A stretch of 64,000 bases of DNA. Source: Sycobia sp. Sy_11 (lineage: Eukaryota; Arthropoda; Insecta; Hymenoptera; Epichrysomallidae). The stretch lies in contig JACCIC010000003.1 of assembly GCA_018907035.1 (NCBI GenBank), positions 281,001 through 345,000 on the forward strand, given 5' to 3'. The first letter of the stretch is position 1. Every line of letters begins with the position of its first letter. The notes below the pieces were generated by a model that worked only from the letters and a program-made list of their open reading frames with translations, had not been told where the DNA came from and did not search any database. The translations under genes were made by a program, and so were the position numbers. Of this stretch, positions 62,891-64,000 are shown in pieces.

Positions 62891-64000
62891 TTACATCAAT
62901 GGTTCCTGACTAGCGTAGCTTATATCCGGAGACCAATGTAAAAATGTCTCAAGTAACGTGTGCATGGACGTACGTAAATACTAACTATCGCATTGATGAA
63001 GATTGTTATGATTGGAGACTTTTATGGCAATGGTGGATATAAATCGACCATAAAATCTATCTTCTAATCGAGACTTTAATGTGTGTATTTTTAAACACCA
63101 GAAGAGCTGAAGATCTCGACAAATTAAAAAGGAAATCTAGCTTCTTACGATTGAAATAGTTTATGTTGACCTGCGGTACTTTTTCATTTGGGGCATATCC
63201 TGATTGACTTTTTGCAATTTTAATGTTGAAGAAGGAAAAAAATAGAAAGAGACGAGCGGTAGCAATAAAAAAGCCTTGGATTTCACGCTTAAAGGAAGGA
63301 GTAGAGTACGACAACGCGGCGAAGCAGAAGGAGCGGGATTCCGTCGCTACAATGGAATCACTCCATCCGCAGGCAGCTTTACCCAAAGATTCTAATCCTA
63401 TAAAGACTGGACTCTGGAAACTGGTAGGGCTTTGATAAGCTCATATACTGCTAGACAGAATGCCCAGGACAGAATGTACTCGAGACTTCTAACGCTGACA
63501 GCTGGATTTTGGAAGTGAGTTCAACCGAACTCGGCACTAATTTTTCATCAATAGGACGCAAAGCAATGATACAAGCGCCAACAGCCATTCGATGCACAAA
63601 CAGCTTTCACAATGCCAAGATAACTATCAGTTTATTAATCATGGAAAGTGTATTCCCGTACCTTCTGGACTTCCTCAAGCCTAACTTTTCAGGTAAAATA
63701 TTGCTATTCAGCACATTTTGTACAATAACTCCATGTCATTTACGATTAACACACTCTGAAACATCGTGCACTTTCGTTCAATGATGAGCAATATTTACAT
63801 TTGCTGAACCCATATATCTTGATTATAATAGATCGCGGTGAGTTCAACTGTATCTTTTATTCTTCGTAGGTTGTAGTTTTAAAAAATAAAAAGTGAACTA
63901 CGGATGGATAATGCTCATTTTTCTGTATTACATATTCCAGTTCACATGTTTGTGAGATAAATCAACAGAAATTATTCGATACCGATGATAGCAGCATTTA
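62891..64000. other. Possible 5' part of the mariner copy and unclassified sequence
   Basis: A full mariner would extend to about 63.5 kb, but no N-terminal helix-turn-helix or inverted terminal repeat was found. Open frames at 63057-63386 (-), 63223-63435 (+) and 63509-63784 (+) are not recognised. Confidence 0.35.

Overview
This looks like nuclear DNA of a multicellular animal, most likely an insect and perhaps a hymenopteran. The reasons are the very high density of dinucleotide microsatellites, short CpG-rich blocks alternating with AT-rich DNA, the lack of any operon-like gene layout, and two decayed transposable elements of kinds common in insects: a non-LTR retrotransposon of R1 type and a mariner. 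The order-level guess is inference only.

I find no host protein-coding exon, tRNA, rRNA or known microRNA that I can defend. Almost every long open frame comes from a simple repeat: (TA)n reads as Tyr-Ile, (CT)n as Ser-Leu, (GA)n as Arg-Glu, (GT)n as Cys-Val, (GGA)n as Arg/Glu-rich protein. The window is best read as intergenic DNA or the inside of a very large intron; which one cannot be decided here.

Layout: CpG-rich blocks with many microsatellites lie at about 0.3-1.5, 4.35-4.66, 7.5-8.2, 9.7-11.2, 16.5-16.9, 19.95-20.5, 26.4-26.5, 27.2-28.2, 30.2-30.7, 33.85-35.4, 39.7-40.8, 46.1-46.9, 49.2-50.35, 57.0-57.3, 57.9-58.95 and 61.05-62.25 kb. AT-rich DNA separates them. Several AT-rich stretches have few microsatellites and look like unique sequence with clustered homeodomain-type cores (28.66-29.05, 32.58-32.88, 39.06-39.30, 41.77-41.94, 44.21-44.36, 45.08-45.45 kb). 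They are the best guesses for cis-regulatory DNA.

Recognisable transposon sequence: (1) about 55.33-56.20 kb, minus strand, a broken R1-type LINE reverse transcriptase with part of its 3' region; (2) about 62.31-62.89 kb, minus strand, the catalytic part of a mariner transposase with its D34D spacing still measurable, ending beside a TA array. Two more stretches, 35.7-37.6 and 54.0-55.14 kb, look like decayed mobile DNA that I could not classify.

The most unusual structures are the (TA)n arrays themselves (over 40 of about 40-65 bp, two framed by inverted flanks that make the whole array one palindrome), a perfect hairpin with 17-bp arms at 17267-17305 whose core recurs as a tandem pair at 25206-25232, and facing (CT)n/(GA)n arrays at 34.77-34.91 kb. 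I saw no sign of a previously undescribed gene system.
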